A stretch of DNA of 64,000 bases from Streptomyces canus 299MFChir4.1 (GTDB taxonomy: Bacteria; Actinomycetota; Actinomycetes; Streptomycetales; Streptomycetaceae): positions 1-64,000 of the forward strand of contig NZ_KB911614.1 of the NCBI RefSeq assembly GCF_000383615.1, written 5' to 3'. Both the position numbers and the translations under genes were made by a program. This document shows positions 53,322-62,187 of the stretch, piece by piece (the stretch's first letter is position 1; the number at the start of each line of letters is the position of its first letter). A model generated the notes under the pieces. It did no database searches. It was not told where the DNA came from and was given only the letters and a program-made list of their open reading frames with translations.

Positions 53322-54022
53322 AGCGGCAGCCCCCCACCCGGTGGTTCCAGCTTCACTCCGACGCCCCGCAGGGTGTGCAGATAGCGGGGCTGTGCTGCCG
53401 TCTCGCCCAACTTGCGCCGCAGCCACGACAGATGGACGTCGATGGTCTGGTCGTCGCCGTAGGACTGCTGCCAGACCTCCGCGAGGAGTTCCTTGCGCGG
53501 GACGACCACCCCGGGCCGGGCGGCCAGGAAGGCGAGCAGGTCGAACTCGCGGCGGGTGAGGTCGAGTCGGACGCCGTCCAGTTCGGCCTGGCGGCGCAGC
53601 GGGTCGACGCTCAGGCCGCCGACGCGCAGCACGGTCTCGGGCGGCGCGTCGCCTCCGGCGGCCCGGGACCTTCGTAGGACGGCGGCCATCCGGGCGGAGA
53701 GGTGCTCGACCGAGAAGGGCTTGGTGAGGTAGTCGTCCGCCCCGGCGTTCAACAGGCGGACGATCTCCGTCTCGTCGTCCCGCGCGGTGGCGATGATGAC
53801 CGGGACGTCGGTGATCCCGCGCAGCATCTTCAGGGCCTCGGACCCGTCGAGATCGGGCAGACCGAGGTCCAGGATCACCACGTCGAAACGGAAATGGGCG
53901 ACCTCGCGCAGCGCCTCCAGCGCCGTCCCGACGCTGCGCACGGTGTGTGCCGCGTCGGTCAGGTGCCGGATGAGCGCCGAACGAACGAACTGGTCGTCCT
54001 CGACCACGAGCACACTTGCCAT
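53318..54022 (-). CDS. OmpR/PhoB-family response regulator
   Basis: The 234-residue protein has a receiver domain (VLVVEDDQFVRSAL; phospho-acceptor Asp in VVILDLGLPDLDG; Lys in YLTKPFS). The C-terminal winged helix (RREFDLLAFLAARPGVVVPRKEL ... SWLRRKLG) binds DNA. It is partner of the kinase that follows. The ATG at 54022 is preferred over GTG 54031, because the standard receiver begins at MASVLVVEDD; no clear ribosome site is seen for either. Confidence 0.9.
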   Translation of the reverse strand: MASVLVVEDDQFVRSALIRHLTDAAHTVRSVGTALEALREVAHFRFDVVILDLGLPDLDGSEALKMLRGITDVPVIIATARDDETEIVRLLNAGADDYLTKPFSVEHLSARMAAVLRRSRAAGGDAPPETVLRVGGLSVDPLRRQAELDGVRLDLTRREFDLLAFLAARPGVVVPRKELLAEVWQQSYGDDQTIDVHLSWLRRKLGETAAQPRYLHTLRGVGVKLEPPGGGLPL

Positions 54023-54120
54023 GCGCCGCACCGTACGCGATTCGGGCGAGCGCGGTCGGGGCCTGTGGACAACTCAGTCCGTGTGCGGCCGGTGGGACGC
54101 GTGAGGCAGTATGGCGGGCG

Positions 54121-54630
54121 ATGCGCAGAGGACTCGTACACGTACTGGCCTGGCTGCTCGCCACGGGCGCGGCGGTCACGCTGTCCTGGTGGGGTGTCCA
54201 CACGGTGATGGCGGGCACGGCCTACGATCCGCCGCGCGCGCTGCCCATCACGGCGGCCGAGGCGACCACGCAGGAGTCGAAGCTGCTGGCGTCCCCGACG
54301 CCGACACGGACCGAGCGGGCGACCCCGCCGAAGAGCCCCGCGCCGAGCCCGAGTTCCACGACCGCCGGCCCGGCCCCCTCCTCGAAGAGCCCCTCCCCCA
54401 CCGCCTCCGGTCAGGTCAGGAGCTATGACACCGACGGCGGCCGCGCGGTCTTCGACCTCGGTGAGAAGTCGGCGACCCTGGTGTCCGCGACGCCCGGCAC
54501 CGGCTGGTCGATGCAGGTGTGGAAGACGGAGTCGTGGATCCGGGTGGAGTTCGCCTCGGGCGCGGACCGGGTGTCGGTGTTCTGCACCTGGCACGACGGC
54601 CCGCCGCGGGTGGAGATCGGCACCTACTGA
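54121..54630 (+). CDS. Small exported/membrane-anchored protein with Pro/Ser/Thr-rich linker
   Basis: The 169-residue protein has an N-terminal hydrophobic segment (residues 6-32) serving as signal or anchor. A Pro/Ser/Thr-rich low-complexity stretch (about 57-100) follows, then a small folded domain with WSMQVWKTESWIRVEF and WHDGPPRVEIGTY at the C-terminus. It probably faces the outside and is conserved in streptomycetes. It is divergent from the response regulator gene, 98 bp away, so it may be a target of that system; this is inference. Function is unknown. Confidence 0.65.
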   Translation: MRRGLVHVLAWLLATGAAVTLSWWGVHTVMAGTAYDPPRALPITAAEATTQESKLLASPTPTRTERATPPKSPAPSPSSTTAGPAPSSKSPSPTASGQVRSYDTDGGRAVFDLGEKSATLVSATPGTGWSMQVWKTESWIRVEFASGADRVSVFCTWHDGPPRVEIGTY

Positions 54631-54639
54631 CTCACCGGG

Positions 54640-55509
54640 TCATCTGAACACGGACGCGGGCGGCGCCGGGGAGGCCACCGCCTCGGCGTCTGTCACGGGT
54701 ACGGCCCCTCCGGTGAAGTCCCGGAGCGCCTTGCCGTGTTCGACACGGCCGGGGTGCGGGTCGGAGGCGGCCCGGCGGGTCAGTTCCGCGATCGGCAGCG
54801 GGGTGTCGGAGGCGACGAGTACGGCGTTGCCGAAGCGTTTGCCGCGCAGGACCGTCGGGTCGGCGACGAGGGCGAGTTCGGGGAAGCGGGCGGCGGCGGT
54901 GGCGATCTGGCCGCGGAGATGGGCGAGCGGCGGTCCGTCGGCGAGGTTGGCGGCGTAGAGACCGCCCGGCCTGAGCGCCCTTCGGACCTCGTCGAGGAAC
55001 TCAGTGGAGGTGAGGTGTGCCGGGGTCCTGGCTCCGCTGAACACGTCGGCGATGACGAGATCGGCCCATCCGTCGGCGACCTTGGCGAGACCCTCGCGGG
55101 CGTCGACGGACCGCACGCGTATTCGCGCGGTCGGCTCCAACGGGAGCTTCTGCCGGATCAGTTGCACCAGGGCCGCGTCCCGCTCGACGACCTGCTGGGT
55201 GGAGCGGGGGCGGGTGGCGGCGAGGTACCGGGCGAGGGTGAACGCGCCTCCGCCGAGGTGTACGGCGTGCACGGGCTTGTTGGCGGGCGCGACCAGGTCG
55301 ATGACGTGGCCGAGCCGGCGCTGGTACTCGAAGGAGAGGTGGCGCGGGTCGTCGAGGTCGACGTGGGACTGGGGGGCGCCGTCGATGAGCAGCGTCCACG
55401 CGTGCGTGCGCTCCCGGTCGGGGATGAGCTGGGCGAGACCGCCGTCGACGGGTTCGACGACGGCTTCGGCGGCCGGGCTTCCACGGCGAGAACTCTTGGA
55501 CTTACCCAC
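54640..55509 (-). CDS. Spermidine-synthase-like methyltransferase-fold protein
   Basis: The 289-residue protein is of the spermidine/spermine synthase superfamily. It shows AVHLGGGAFTLARYL (nucleotide-binding loop), VVERDAALVQLIRQKL, VDAREGLAKVADG and DLVIADVFSG, with the DVFSGA region where spermidine synthases hold their D(D/N)xxG active site. It is shorter at the N-terminus than true SpeE. Many actinobacterial homologues are of unknown function and need not make spermidine. GTG 55509 is used as start; it lies in a region with no obvious regulator. Confidence 0.75.
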   Translation of the reverse strand: MGKSKSSRRGSPAAEAVVEPVDGGLAQLIPDRERTHAWTLLIDGAPQSHVDLDDPRHLSFEYQRRLGHVIDLVAPANKPVHAVHLGGGAFTLARYLAATRPRSTQQVVERDAALVQLIRQKLPLEPTARIRVRSVDAREGLAKVADGWADLVIADVFSGARTPAHLTSTEFLDEVRRALRPGGLYAANLADGPPLAHLRGQIATAAARFPELALVADPTVLRGKRFGNAVLVASDTPLPIAELTRRAASDPHPGRVEHGKALRDFTGGAVPVTDAEAVASPAPPASVFR

Positions 55510-55575
55510 TACGCCATTATCCGCGGCGCAAGGCCTTCCCGCGTCCGCGGGCCGGTGGGATCGGGCGGCTGCCGG

Positions 55576-55956
55576 TCAACGGCAATTGTCCGCGGCCTCG
55601 ATCAGCCTCGCCGCCTCGCCCAGTGCCGCCCGCAGCACCGCGGGGTCCGTCGCCAGATCCGCGTCTCCCGGCGGCAGCAGCCAGTCCGACCCCTCCACGG
55701 GCGGCTCCGGAGTCAGCCGCAGCCCCCGGCCGTCGGTCTCCGTGCAGGTGCTCCCCGGCACGTCCCAGCCCGCCGCCGTCCCCGGCGGCACCAGGAACCC
55801 CAAGGTCTGGCCACCGTCGTCGTGCAGCACGGGCCCGACGCCCTCACTCACCCCCCGCCGCAGGATGTCGACGGCCTCCAGGCCGTGTCGCGCCGGCACC
55901 GTGACCACGTCGCACGACACCGGCGTACAGGGATTGACGCTCCGGCTGATCTCCAT
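55576..55956 (-). CDS. Conserved hypothetical protein
   Basis: The 126-residue protein has no recognised motif. It has a predicted alpha/beta character, a compact hydrophobic core around HDDGGQTLGFLVPPGTA, and two Cys (CTPVSCD; CTET). No signal peptide or membrane segment is seen. The start at ATG 55956 has GGAGG 5 bases upstream; TTG 56001 is a longer alternative (141 residues). It lies downstream of the spermidine-synthase-like gene on the opposite-strand arrangement and may be co-regulated with nothing obvious. Confidence 0.6.
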   Translation of the reverse strand: MEISRSVNPCTPVSCDVVTVPARHGLEAVDILRRGVSEGVGPVLHDDGGQTLGFLVPPGTAAGWDVPGSTCTETDGRGLRLTPEPPVEGSDWLLPPGDADLATDPAVLRAALGEAARLIEAADNCR

Positions 55957-56221
55957 CGCGGCCTCCACCAAGGAACCCTCGTCCGACTCCGGGAAGTTCA
56001 ACGCGCGCCGACGTCAACGGCTACGGCGAAAGTCCGCCGCAAAGGATGGCAGTTCATGGCGGATCCAGGATGAGATATCCGGTTTGTAGCCAAACCCCGC
56101 ATGGGGACCCGGACACACCAGGTACGTTCTTGCCCGCCGGAAACAGGGCGTCACACTGACAAACCAGTCAACTCGCCTCACCCCCGGCATGGTTCGACGG
56201 TTCGCACGAGAGGACCCGGCC

Positions 56222-57628
56222 ATGGCGTCGTCAATGGTGACCTCGTCCCAGTCCCCCACACCACCGAGGCCGAACCTCGCGTTCCGGCGCCTGCGCGGAC
56301 AGCGCTCGCCGGCCGAGTTCGCCGCGGCGGTGCGACGGGCCGCGCGCGAGATCGGCGAGAGCGTCAGCTGCGACGCACGCTATGTGGGCCGCGTCGAGGC
56401 GGGCGAGATCCGTTGCCCCAACTACGCGTACGAACGGGTGTTCCTGCACATGTTCCCCGGCCGCACGCTCTCCGACCTGGGCTTCGCCTCCCGCGCCTCC
56501 GTACGCGGACGCCGGGGGCGCCCCACGAGTGAGACACAGGGGACGTACGAGCCGTATGACACGCAGGACACGCAGGACCCCGACGAGACGTACGACGACT
56601 ACGAGGAGAGCGACGTGCTGCGTCGCGCATTCATGACCGGCGGGGGCGTCACGGTCGCCGCCGCCTCACTGGGCCCCATCGGGCTCGCGCTCGACGCCGC
56701 GCCCGCCGGACGGCCCGTCCGCCGCGCCGGGACGGGCGAGGCGGGCGCCCTGGAAGAGGCCGTGCGCAGGATCCGGCTGCTCGACGACCGGCACGGCGCC
56801 GACGGCCTGTACCAGCGCGCGGCAGCTCCCCTGCGCGCCGCCTACGCGCTCCTGGACGCCGGCGCGACCCGGCAGACGACCGCCGACCGGCTGCACTCGG
56901 GTGCGGGTGAACTCGCCATCTCGGTGGGCTGGCTCGCGCACGACTCCGGGCGGTTCGACGACGCCCGCTCGCACTACGCGGAGGCCCTCGCGACGGCCCG
57001 GGTGACCGGTGACGACGCCCTGGAGGCGCACGCCTTCTGCAACACCGCCTTCCTCGCGCGCGACGCGGGACGGCCGCGGGAGGCGGTACGGGCCGCGCAG
57101 GCAGCCCAGCGGGTCGCCCGGCCCCTGGGTTCGGCCCGGCTCATGTCGCTGCTCGCGCTGCGCGAGGCGGGCGGCTGGGCGGGGCTCGCCGACCGCACCG
57201 GGTGCGAGCAGGCGCTTGTCCGCGCGCAGGCCTACTTCGAGCGGGGCCACTCGGACGCCGACCCCGAGTGGATGAGCTTCTACGGCGAGGCCGAGCTGGA
57301 GGGTCTGGAGGCGCAGTGCTGGTCCACGCTGGGCGACTGGCGCCGGGCCGCCCGGCACGCGCGCCGCGCGGCGGATCTCCAGGACCCGCACTTCACCCGC
57401 AACATCGCGCTGTACACAGCCGAGCTCGCCGACGACCTGGCCCGCGGCGGCCACCCGGACGAGGGGGCGGCGGCGGGGCTGCGGGTGCTGGAGCTGCTGG
57501 GCGAGGTCCAGTCGTCCCGTATCCAGACGATGCTGGCGGCGACGGCGAGGGTGCTGCTGCCGCACCGGCGGGCTTCGGGGGTGTCTGCGTTCCTGGAACG
57601 CCACGCTTCGACGCCGAGGTCTGCGTGA
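56222..57628 (+). CDS. NsdA-like helix-turn-helix/TPR regulator
   Basis: The 468-residue protein begins with an Xre-like DNA-binding region (RLRGQRSPAEFAAAVRRAAREIG ... YVGRVEAGEIRCPNYAYERV, residues about 20-80). A linker with many Asp/Glu/Thr-Tyr follows, then a hydrophobic stretch (MTGGGVTVAAASLGPIGLAL). The C-terminal half is helical TPR-like repeats (GRFDDARSHYAEALATARVTG, GDWRRAARHARRAADLQDPHF). This layout resembles NsdA, a negative regulator of Streptomyces differentiation. I infer a developmental role, but not orthology. The ATG at 56222 has GAGAGGA 8 bases upstream. Confidence 0.7.
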   Translation: MASSMVTSSQSPTPPRPNLAFRRLRGQRSPAEFAAAVRRAAREIGESVSCDARYVGRVEAGEIRCPNYAYERVFLHMFPGRTLSDLGFASRASVRGRRGRPTSETQGTYEPYDTQDTQDPDETYDDYEESDVLRRAFMTGGGVTVAAASLGPIGLALDAAPAGRPVRRAGTGEAGALEEAVRRIRLLDDRHGADGLYQRAAAPLRAAYALLDAGATRQTTADRLHSGAGELAISVGWLAHDSGRFDDARSHYAEALATARVTGDDALEAHAFCNTAFLARDAGRPREAVRAAQAAQRVARPLGSARLMSLLALREAGGWAGLADRTGCEQALVRAQAYFERGHSDADPEWMSFYGEAELEGLEAQCWSTLGDWRRAARHARRAADLQDPHFTRNIALYTAELADDLARGGHPDEGAAAGLRVLELLGEVQSSRIQTMLAATARVLLPHRRASGVSAFLERHASTPRSA

Positions 57629-57661
57629 CGGGTCAGTTCTTGGGCTGCGGGCCGGTGGGGG

Positions 57662-57752
57662 CTGGTCGCGCGGTTCCCCGCGCCCCTAGGTCGGTGCGGT
57701 CACGGCCTGCCCAGCTGTACCCACTCAGGGGCGCGGGGAACTGCGCGACCAG
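57662..57752. repeat. Dispersed GC-rich inverted repeat (Streptomyces-type palindromic unit)
   Basis: Left arm 57662-57687 and right arm 57727-57752 are 26-bp complementary arms with one mismatch, around a 39-base loop. The arms contain the GCGCGGGGAACTGCGCGAC-type core. This unit is scattered in many Streptomyces genomes, usually after genes, and may act as a terminator or mRNA stabiliser. It lies between two convergent genes. Confidence 0.7.
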
Positions 57753-57773
57753 AAACGACGGACCGGCACCCGG

Positions 57774-58370
57774 CTACGAACCCAGATGCCCCATGTCGTT
57801 CCAGCTCTCGATCGCGGGCTCCCCATAAGCCCAGCCGAGCACCGAGAGGGACGTCGGATTAAGCCGTATCCGGGCCGCGAAGCCAACCGGCAGGCCCAGC
57901 CACCGTGCCCCGATGGACCGCAGGATGTGCCCGTGGGCGAAGACCAGCACATCCCGGTCCGCCGAGCGCGCCCACGCGACGACCTCGTCCGCGCGAGAAG
58001 TGATCTCCGCCAGGGACTCCCCCTCGGGAACGCCGTCCCGCCAGATCAGCCAGCCCGGCCGCATCGCCTGGATCTCTTCCGGGGTCATGCCCTCGTACGT
58101 GCCGTAGTCCCACTCCATGAGCGTGTCCCAGGTGGCAGCCCGCTCCCCGAACCCGGCGAGTTCGCAGGTCTCCCGCGCGCGTACCAGCGGGCTCGTGCGT
58201 ATCTCCACCCCGGGAAGGCCGTCGTACGGGGCCCGGTGCAGCCGCTCGCCGAGCAGCTTGGCGCCCCGTCGGCCCTCCTCCAGGAGCGGCACGTCGGTCC
58301 TGCCGGTGTGCTTGCCGGACAGCGACCACTCGGTCTGTCCGTGCCGGGCCAGCAGGATGCGCGGTGCCAT
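57774..58370 (-). CDS. Histidine-phosphatase family protein (phosphoglycerate-mutase-like)
   Basis: The 198-residue branch-1 histidine phosphatase has the catalytic RHG motif in LLARHGQTEWS. A second conserved Arg lies in TSPLVRARETCELAG, the acid Glu in MEWDYGTYEGMT, and the second His in VFAHGHILRSI. Family members include phosphoglycerate mutases and broad phosphatases; specificity is not predictable. The ATG at 58370 follows a divergent region with the PAP2 gene. Confidence 0.85.
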   Translation of the reverse strand: MAPRILLARHGQTEWSLSGKHTGRTDVPLLEEGRRGAKLLGERLHRAPYDGLPGVEIRTSPLVRARETCELAGFGERAATWDTLMEWDYGTYEGMTPEEIQAMRPGWLIWRDGVPEGESLAEITSRADEVVAWARSADRDVLVFAHGHILRSIGARWLGLPVGFAARIRLNPTSLSVLGWAYGEPAIESWNDMGHLGS

Positions 58371-58578
58371 GGAGAAACCTTTCCGGGGGAAAGCGGAGGC
58401 GGAACGCCTCCATCATCGCGCACCCTGTGGGGGGCAACCCGACGGGCGTTCTCAGCGTCTTCGTGGACCGAAGGCGCTGCGTGGGGGCACTCCACAGGGG
58501 CCCGCGCATACGCCGTAAAGTGGCACCCCCGGACAAGGACCGCCGGACGCCGCGCGAAACGAAGGGGGACAGGATCGG

Positions 58579-59532
58579 ATGCCGCTGACCGAGACACCAG
58601 GCACCGAGGCAGCCCCTCAGACGCGGCTGCGCTGGTGGACGGAGCTGCCCCTGATCCTGTTGGTGTACGCCTGCTACAGCGCCGGCCGGCTCCTCGCCAG
58701 GGGCGACGTCACCGGCGCCGTGGACCACGGCCTGGCGATCCTCAAGGTCGAGAAGGTCCTGTACCTCAACGCCGAGCACCCGCTCAACCGGCTCTTCACC
58801 AGCCAGACCTGGATCGGCGTACCGGCCGACTTCTGGTACGCCTCGCTGCACTACCTGGTCACCCCGGCCGTCCTGATCTGGCTCTTCCGCTCGCGTGCCG
58901 TGCACTACCGGGCGGCCCGCACCTGGCTGATGACGTCCACGTTCATGGGTCTGATCGGCTTCACCCTGCTGCCGACCTGCCCGCCCCGCCTCCTCTCGGC
59001 GAGCTACGGCTTCGTCGACACCATGGCGCAGTACAGCTCGTACGGCTGGTGGGGCGGCGAGGCGAGTGCCCCGCGGGGCATGGGCGGCATGACGAACCAG
59101 TACGCGGCCATGCCGAGCCTGCACGTCGGCTGGGCCCTGTGGTGCGGTGTGATGCTGTGGCGCTACGGCAGAACGCGTACGACGAGGGCCGCAGCGGTCG
59201 CCTACCCGCTGATCACCACCATCGTGGTCATGGGCACCGCGAACCACTACTTCCTCGACGCGGTCGCGGGCGCGGTGGTGATGGGGCTCGGGTTCCTGCT
59301 CGCCCCGTACGTCAGCCGCGTGGCCGAGCGGGCCACGGCGGGACTCCGCTCCCGGATGGTCACCGTTTCCGTCGCCTCTCGGGACACAGAGCCCTCAATT
59401 GTCAGTGCCGGATGCAAGACTTCCGCGGGTGAGCACATTCCACGGCAGCGCGAGTCACGCTTCCCAGGCGGAGCCGAGCCGAGTGCCGCTCCCACGGACG
59501 CGGGGGACGGCGCTCCGGCAGCGGCTCGCTGA
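58579..59532 (+). CDS. PAP2-superfamily integral membrane phosphatase (AUR1-like)
   Basis: The 317-residue protein has about six hydrophobic helices. The phosphatase motifs LPTCPPRLL, MPSLHVGWALW (SxxH-type with conserved Ser-His) and GTANHYFLDAVAGA (His-x-x-x-Asp) resemble the PAP2/inositol-phosphorylceramide synthase group. It probably dephosphorylates a lipid phosphate at the outer face of the membrane. The last 70 residues are low complexity. A nuclease gene begins within its final 104 bases in another frame. Strong GGGGG ribosome site before the ATG. Confidence 0.83.
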   Translation: MPLTETPGTEAAPQTRLRWWTELPLILLVYACYSAGRLLARGDVTGAVDHGLAILKVEKVLYLNAEHPLNRLFTSQTWIGVPADFWYASLHYLVTPAVLIWLFRSRAVHYRAARTWLMTSTFMGLIGFTLLPTCPPRLLSASYGFVDTMAQYSSYGWWGGEASAPRGMGGMTNQYAAMPSLHVGWALWCGVMLWRYGRTRTTRAAAVAYPLITTIVVMGTANHYFLDAVAGAVVMGLGFLLAPYVSRVAERATAGLRSRMVTVSVASRDTEPSIVSAGCKTSAGEHIPRQRESRFPGGAEPSAAPTDAGDGAPAAAR

Positions 59533-60604
59533 GCTGCGCGGACCCGAGGTACCGGCCAAGGCACTGGACGCACGCGCCCTGGCGGCGCTCGCGGCGAACC
59601 CCGGCTGCAAGCGGCGCGCGATCCTCGACGGCGCCGGGGTGAACAAGACGGCGCTGGCGAGCGCCCTGGGGTCGCCGTCCGCCTTCGGGCAGTCGCAGTT
59701 CGCCCTGACCCGGGGCAACGCCTTCGAGGCCAAGGTCAAGGCGGACGGCGGCGCGGAGCTGCTGCGGCTGGTGCACGAGCGACTGGACCGGAGGGCCGAG
59801 CCGCCCACCGAGGCCCATGTCCCCGACCTCGCCGCGATCGGCCCCGAGGGCCGTACCGCGCGGACGGCCCTCGCCCTGCGCGAAGCCTCCGGGACACAGG
59901 GGTGGACGCTGCTCGACCACCCCATGCTCGCGCTCGACGTCGCCGGCTCCCCCGCCTTTCTGGAGCCCGACGCGGTGGTCGTGCACCCGGACGGCAGCTG
60001 GACGGTCGTGGAGATCAAGTCCTTCCCGATGCTGGACGGTTCGGCGGACCCGTCGAAGGTGGGCGCGGCCGCCCGCCAGGCCGCGGTGTACGTCCTCGCG
60101 CTGGAGGAGGTCGCCGCCCGCGTGGAGCCGGCTCCGCGGGTCCGCCACCGGGTCCTGCTGGTCTGCCCCAAGGACTTCTCCAACCTGCCCACCGCCTCGG
60201 CCGTCGACATCCGCAAGCAGCGCGCGGTCACCGCCCGCCAGCTGACCCGCCTCACCCGCGTCGAGGACATCGCCGACGCCCTCCCCGAGGGCACCTGCTT
60301 CGCCCCCGACCTGCCCTCCGGCGAACTGACGGCCGCGGTCGAGTCGGTCCCGGCGACCTACGCCCCCGAGTGCCTGTCCGCGTGCGAACTGGCCTTCCAC
60401 TGCCGGGACCGCTCCCGCGCGGACGGCGCGGTGACCTCCCTGGGCCGCTCGGTGCGTGCGGAGCTGGGCGGTCTGACGACGGTCGAGGAGGTCCTGGCGG
60501 CGGCCCGCGGCGAGGCCGGAGACCCGGACGACCCGGCGGTGGCGGCACTGCGCAGAGCGGCGGAGCTGCGCGCGGAGGCGCTGGGGGTGACCGCATGTCG
60601 CTGA
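59429..60604 (+). CDS. Cas4/RecB-like PD-(D/E)xK nuclease with Fe-S cluster cysteines
   Basis: The 391-residue protein carries the full RecB-family nuclease set: RGNAFEAKV (E100), LEPDAVVV (D181), VVEIKSFP (E195, K197) and RQAAVYVL (Q217, Y221). Four Cys, C60 and C315/C319/C325 (C-x3-C-x5-C), match the split Fe-S cluster of Cas4, AddB and Dna2. It should degrade single-stranded DNA ends. It is the first of three coupled genes, overlapping the second by 10 bases, and its 5' end overlaps the PAP2 gene. The GTG at 59429 is preferred; an upstream TTG at 59399 is possible. Whether it is repair or defence is not shown. Confidence 0.83.
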   Translation: MSTFHGSASHASQAEPSRVPLPRTRGTALRQRLAELRGPEVPAKALDARALAALAANPGCKRRAILDGAGVNKTALASALGSPSAFGQSQFALTRGNAFEAKVKADGGAELLRLVHERLDRRAEPPTEAHVPDLAAIGPEGRTARTALALREASGTQGWTLLDHPMLALDVAGSPAFLEPDAVVVHPDGSWTVVEIKSFPMLDGSADPSKVGAAARQAAVYVLALEEVAARVEPAPRVRHRVLLVCPKDFSNLPTASAVDIRKQRAVTARQLTRLTRVEDIADALPEGTCFAPDLPSGELTAAVESVPATYAPECLSACELAFHCRDRSRADGAVTSLGRSVRAELGGLTTVEEVLAAARGEAGDPDDPAVAALRRAAELRAEALGVTACR

Positions 60605-62187
60605 TCGCCACGCTGGCCCGGCTGGAAGCCGTCAGCACCGGCCGCGCCCAGCCCGCCGCAACCGTCCTCCACCGGCACCTCTCCGACCGGCCCCTCGTCC
60701 TGGTCCCGCTCACCACCGCGGGCGAGGCCGGTGCCCCGCTCGGCGCGCTCGTGGGCACCGACCGGGACGCCCCGCACCTCCTGGTCGTACCGCAGCCCCG
60801 GGACCGCGACCTCAGGTTCGCGTTCCTCGCCGAACTGGCGGACATCGTGCTGCCCTACCTCGACGGGTACGCCGAGTCGGTGGAGGCCGCCGAGCGCAAC
60901 GAGACCGATCCGGAGACCGGCAAGCGGATCAAGGTCGAGGTCGAGCTGTGCGCGGACGCCCCGCAGCTGATCCTGCCGAGCCGCGCGGGCGTCGATTTCG
61001 TACGGCTGCTCGGGCGCTCCATGCGCTTTCGGCGTACGGCGGAGCAGGACCCGGAGACCCCGTACCCGGCCCCGCCCCGGGTGCCGTTGCTGGGCCGGTG
61101 GCTGACCCACTTCGGGGAGCGGGCCCGCGTGCCGGGCTCCGCGCTGCTCCTTGCGATGACGGACGTGCTGGGCCGGCACTGGTCCACCGGCCAGTCCACG
61201 CTGGAGGACCAGCACTTGGGCGCGCTGCTCGCCTGGATCGACCCGCCGCAGGCCCGGTCGGGCGCCGAGGCCGCCCTGGAGGCCGAGCTGGCCCGGGACG
61301 ACCGCGGCCAGCTGCTGCACCCGCCCGCCGGTCCCGCCACCGACCCGGCGTTCGACAACAAGCTGCTCGCCCCCGCCTTCGAGCGCTACGACCGCGCGCG
61401 TACCGCCCTCGCCGCCGCCGAGGACGGTCTGGAGGCCGACGACCGGCTCGGCGCACTCACCGCGGCCGAGCAGGAGATCCGCGCCCTCGTCGCGAGTCGC
61501 ACCCGCCCCACCTGGGACGCGGTGTGGCGGGGCGTGGACCTGCTGCGGGTGCTGCCCGAGGGGGCGCATGTCGAGGAGCGGTGGACGCGCGACCGCTGGT
61601 CGTTCACGGGCCACCGCGACCGGGTCGTGGCGGGCGAGCCCCCGCAGTCGCGCCGCGACGACGCGGTCACCGCCGCCAACAAACTCGCCGCGCGTGAGCG
61701 CGAACAGGCCCGCCTTGAGGCGCAGGAGGCACTCGACGACCCGCTGGTGATGGCGGGGCGGCGGTTGGCCGGTGAGGCGTTCGCCGGGGAGGTCACGGAC
61801 GTCGTCATGACGTACAGCGAGGGCAAGCGGCCCAGCCCGCGCCCGCTGGTGACCGTACGGACCGACGACCGGCCGCATCTGGGCGAGCGGGCCAAGGTGT
61901 ACCGCTCGCTGGGCGGCAAGCCGCAGTCGGCCGAGTTCGTGGCGTCCGAGGAGGAGGGCGCGCTGGTCGTCCTCAAGATCCTCGACAAGATGGGCCGCGG
62001 CAAGGAGCCGGAGACCGGGTCGGTCCCCGAGAAGGGCGACCGGGTGTGCTTCACGCTCTTCGAGCACGAGCAGCGCGGCGGCGCGAAGCTGCCCGACCCG
62101 GAGGACACCCCGTGGACGCACGGCGGGCCGCCCGGTGAGGCCGTGCAGGAGAGCGCCGACCCCCTGACCCCGGAGGACGTCCTGTGA
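60595..62187 (+). CDS. Large protein of unknown function between nuclease and helicase genes
   Basis: The 530-residue soluble protein has no match I recognise. It has an N-terminal alpha/beta half (LLVVPQPRDRDLRFAFLAEL; AGVDFVRLLGRSMRFRRT), a central charged helical region (about residues 230-390, EREQARLEAQEAL). The C-terminal beta-rich part (PLVTVRTDDRPHLGERAKVYRSL ... GDRVCFTLFEHE) could be an OB/SH3-like domain of the kind found just before Upf1-type helicase cores. That comparison is inference. It overlaps the nuclease stop by 10 bases and the helicase start by 4, so the three proteins are likely made in fixed ratio and form a complex. Confidence 0.75.
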   Translation: MSLIATLARLEAVSTGRAQPAATVLHRHLSDRPLVLVPLTTAGEAGAPLGALVGTDRDAPHLLVVPQPRDRDLRFAFLAELADIVLPYLDGYAESVEAAERNETDPETGKRIKVEVELCADAPQLILPSRAGVDFVRLLGRSMRFRRTAEQDPETPYPAPPRVPLLGRWLTHFGERARVPGSALLLAMTDVLGRHWSTGQSTLEDQHLGALLAWIDPPQARSGAEAALEAELARDDRGQLLHPPAGPATDPAFDNKLLAPAFERYDRARTALAAAEDGLEADDRLGALTAAEQEIRALVASRTRPTWDAVWRGVDLLRVLPEGAHVEERWTRDRWSFTGHRDRVVAGEPPQSRRDDAVTAANKLAAREREQARLEAQEALDDPLVMAGRRLAGEAFAGEVTDVVMTYSEGKRPSPRPLVTVRTDDRPHLGERAKVYRSLGGKPQSAEFVASEEEGALVVLKILDKMGRGKEPETGSVPEKGDRVCFTLFEHEQRGGAKLPDPEDTPWTHGGPPGEAVQESADPLTPEDVL

